Under the pieces are notes generated by a model. It worked only from the letters and a program-made list of their open reading frames with translations. It was not told where the DNA came from and ran no database searches. Of a DNA stretch of 6,527 bases, positions 5,485 to 6,527 are shown piece after piece. Both the position numbers and the translations under genes were made by a program. This stretch comes from Cellvibrionaceae bacterium (GTDB lineage: Bacteria > Pseudomonadota > Gammaproteobacteria > Pseudomonadales > Cellvibrionaceae), in assembly GCA_027012915.1 (NCBI GenBank), contig JALUYN010000624.1, positions 1 to 6,527 on the forward strand, given 5' to 3'. How positions within the stretch are numbered: position 1 is the first letter of the stretch; each line of letters opens with the position of its first letter.

Positions 5485-5724
5485 TCATCGCTTGGCCCAT
5501 GTCTCCCTGAAAGCCTGCGGATCGTCATTGAAAGCCTGGACACAGGCGAAACAAACGCAGGATTTTCGGCGTTGATGATCCGGCAATAGTTCCAGCAAGG
5601 CCTTGGGTACCGAAGTTGTAAAACACCAGCAGGGAGCATCGCTGCCCACTGCACAGCTGTTATCGTGACCGCAAAGGGGACAGGGACTGCTGCCCGAGGG
5701 TTCCTGTTGTTGTACGCCACTCAT
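5485..5724 (-). CDS. Cys_rich_CWC family small cysteine-rich protein
   Basis: 79 aa; the ATG at 5724 has AAAGGG at good spacing. Eight cysteines in the pattern CPLCG (15-19), C24, CWC (32-34), CVC-x2-C (56-61) match the Cys_rich_CWC family, named for its CWC motif, including the intervening P-K-A-L-L-E-L-L-P segment (40-48). The cysteines look fit to bind one or two metal ions, probably zinc; this is inference, as the family's role is not established to my knowledge. There is no signal peptide, so it is cytoplasmic. Its TGA overlaps a possible ATG start of the thioredoxin-fold gene (ATGA at 5488-5485), suggesting coupled translation. A 96-bp gap separates it from the M48 peptidase gene upstream. 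Confidence 0.88.
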   Translation of the reverse strand: MSGVQQQEPSGSSPCPLCGHDNSCAVGSDAPCWCFTTSVPKALLELLPDHQRRKSCVCFACVQAFNDDPQAFRETWAKR

Positions 5725-5820
5725 GCGTAAGCCCTTTCAATTACAGTCGCACACCATAAATCAGTAGAGCACCTAGTGCCAGCATGACGTCGGTTTTCGG
5801 AGAAATTCTCGACTCGAGGA

Positions 5821-6527
5821 TTAGTGGAAACGCTGCAAACGCTCAGCCGTGGATGGATGAGTCGAAAGGTAGTTGCTGAAATCGAAATCTTCTTCAGACT
5901 TTTTGATATCTGGCATGGCATCCAGAGCTTCAGGATTACACTGTTGTGCCAGGGCTTGCTCCACCGCCTTATCGAGAAGCTCCTGTGTCATATCTTCATC
6001 GGCAGAGCGAGATTCTTCAACGACAACTTCATCTTCCTTTTCGAATCGTTGAACTATTTCTCGCTCGACCTTGCTGTAGCATGGTCCTTGCTTTTCCAGG
6101 CGTTGCATAAGAGCGGGAAAATGGCGGACGGGAATATTGTTATCGCGCAGATACTGCAGCGCGTAGTCGTCCGATTCCCGCTCAAAATTTCTCGAATAGG
6201 AAAGCTCCGTTAAAATAATCGGCAGTGCCAGAAAGATCTCAGCAGTAGCGGAGGTATCACCGGTCATCATCAACAGAAGAAATGCCAACAAAGAGTTCTG
6301 AACCACAGAGCGCATTCCATGGCGGTGTTCTACATGGCCGATTTCATGGGCAAATACTGCCAGAAGCTCATCGTCATGTCGCGCCAAACGTATCATTTGA
6401 TCGGTAAATATTATGGTGCCATCCGGCAGCGCGAAGGCATTGGCGCCAATGGGACCACCGTCGCGGAATTCCAGTTTCAACGACAAATGCGGGTGCCTAT
6501 CAACAGCGGATTGAAAGTGATTTCTTA
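5821..6527 (-). CDS. M48-family zinc metalloprotease, 5' end outside the window
   Basis: The frame is open from the right edge of the window, adding RNHFQSAVDRHPHL before the apparent TTG at 6486, so the true start lies beyond 6527. Visible in order: the GANAFALPDGTIIFTDQMI strand before the active site, HEIGH (6348-6334) as the HExxH zinc motif with catalytic Glu, a hydrophobic stretch (SLLAFLLLMMTG and IFLALPIIL) that could be membrane-associated, NFERESDDYA as the ExxxD element giving the third zinc ligand, and STHPSTAERLQRF near the C-terminus, typical of the family. Between the last two is a charged, acidic insert (about 40 residues rich in Glu and Asp). Family knowledge: M48 enzymes such as BepA, LoiP and HtpX handle envelope protein quality control. 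Which subgroup this is depends on the missing N-terminus (signal peptide, lipobox or membrane helices). Confidence 0.92.
   Translation of the reverse strand, partial: RNHFQSAVDRHPHLSLKLEFRDGGPIGANAFALPDGTIIFTDQMIRLARHDDELLAVFAHEIGHVEHRHGMRSVVQNSLLAFLLLMMTGDTSATAEIFLALPIILTELSYSRNFERESDDYALQYLRDNNIPVRHFPALMQRLEKQGPCYSKVEREIVQRFEKEDEVVVEESRSADEDMTQELLDKAVEQALAQQCNPEALDAMPDIKKSEEDFDFSNYLSTHPSTAERLQRFH

Noticed and set aside
5481..5720. 79-codon minus-strand frame overlapping the CWC gene
   Set aside because: It is a frame-shifted shadow; the other frame has the eight-cysteine family pattern and the better start.

Overview
The window looks like chromosomal DNA of a moderate-GC gammaproteobacterium, probably a marine or environmental one. 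The basis is the gene families and their sequence style: LysE transporter with AraC regulator, GlpE, soluble PQQ sugar dehydrogenase, M48 peptidase and a Cys_rich_CWC protein. No rRNA or other taxonomic marker is present, so this placement is inference.

Layout. Left (1-1395): the 3' part of a LysE-family exporter (+) runs tail-to-tail into an AraC-family regulator (-), with a 14-bp overlap. Then comes a GlpE rhodanese (1474-1773, -). Middle (about 1786-3169): an accessory patch. It holds a decayed IS3-type orfA start (1829-1975), a 93-bp attC-like integron recombination site (2042-2134), a minus-strand gene for an unrecognised 171-aa protein (2136-2651), an AT-rich stretch with hairpins and no convincing gene, and a 16-bp imperfect tandem array (3058-3169). 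Right (3170-6527): five minus-strand genes. In transcription order they are an M48 metalloprotease (5' end cut by the window), a Cys_rich_CWC protein, a small exported thioredoxin-fold protein, a PQQ-dependent sugar dehydrogenase, and a membrane-anchored coiled-coil protein ending in a type IV pilin-like domain.

The main result is in the middle. The 171-aa gene and the attC-like site form what reads as one complete integron gene cassette, minus-strand positions 2672 to 2048 (625 bp). The gene stop lies one base before the R'' box. The gene start lies 21 bases inside the opposite boundary. The six bases at that boundary, joined to the terminal G of the site as in an excised circle, give GTTATAA, the exact complement of the R'' box TTATAAC. 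No integrase and no second attC are visible, so it looks like a lone cassette rather than an array. The IS3 remnant starts close beyond its end.

On the right, the CWC and thioredoxin-fold genes are close enough to be translationally coupled, and the dehydrogenase and pilin-like gene are only 53 bp apart. Most of the predicted proteins here act in the envelope or periplasm.
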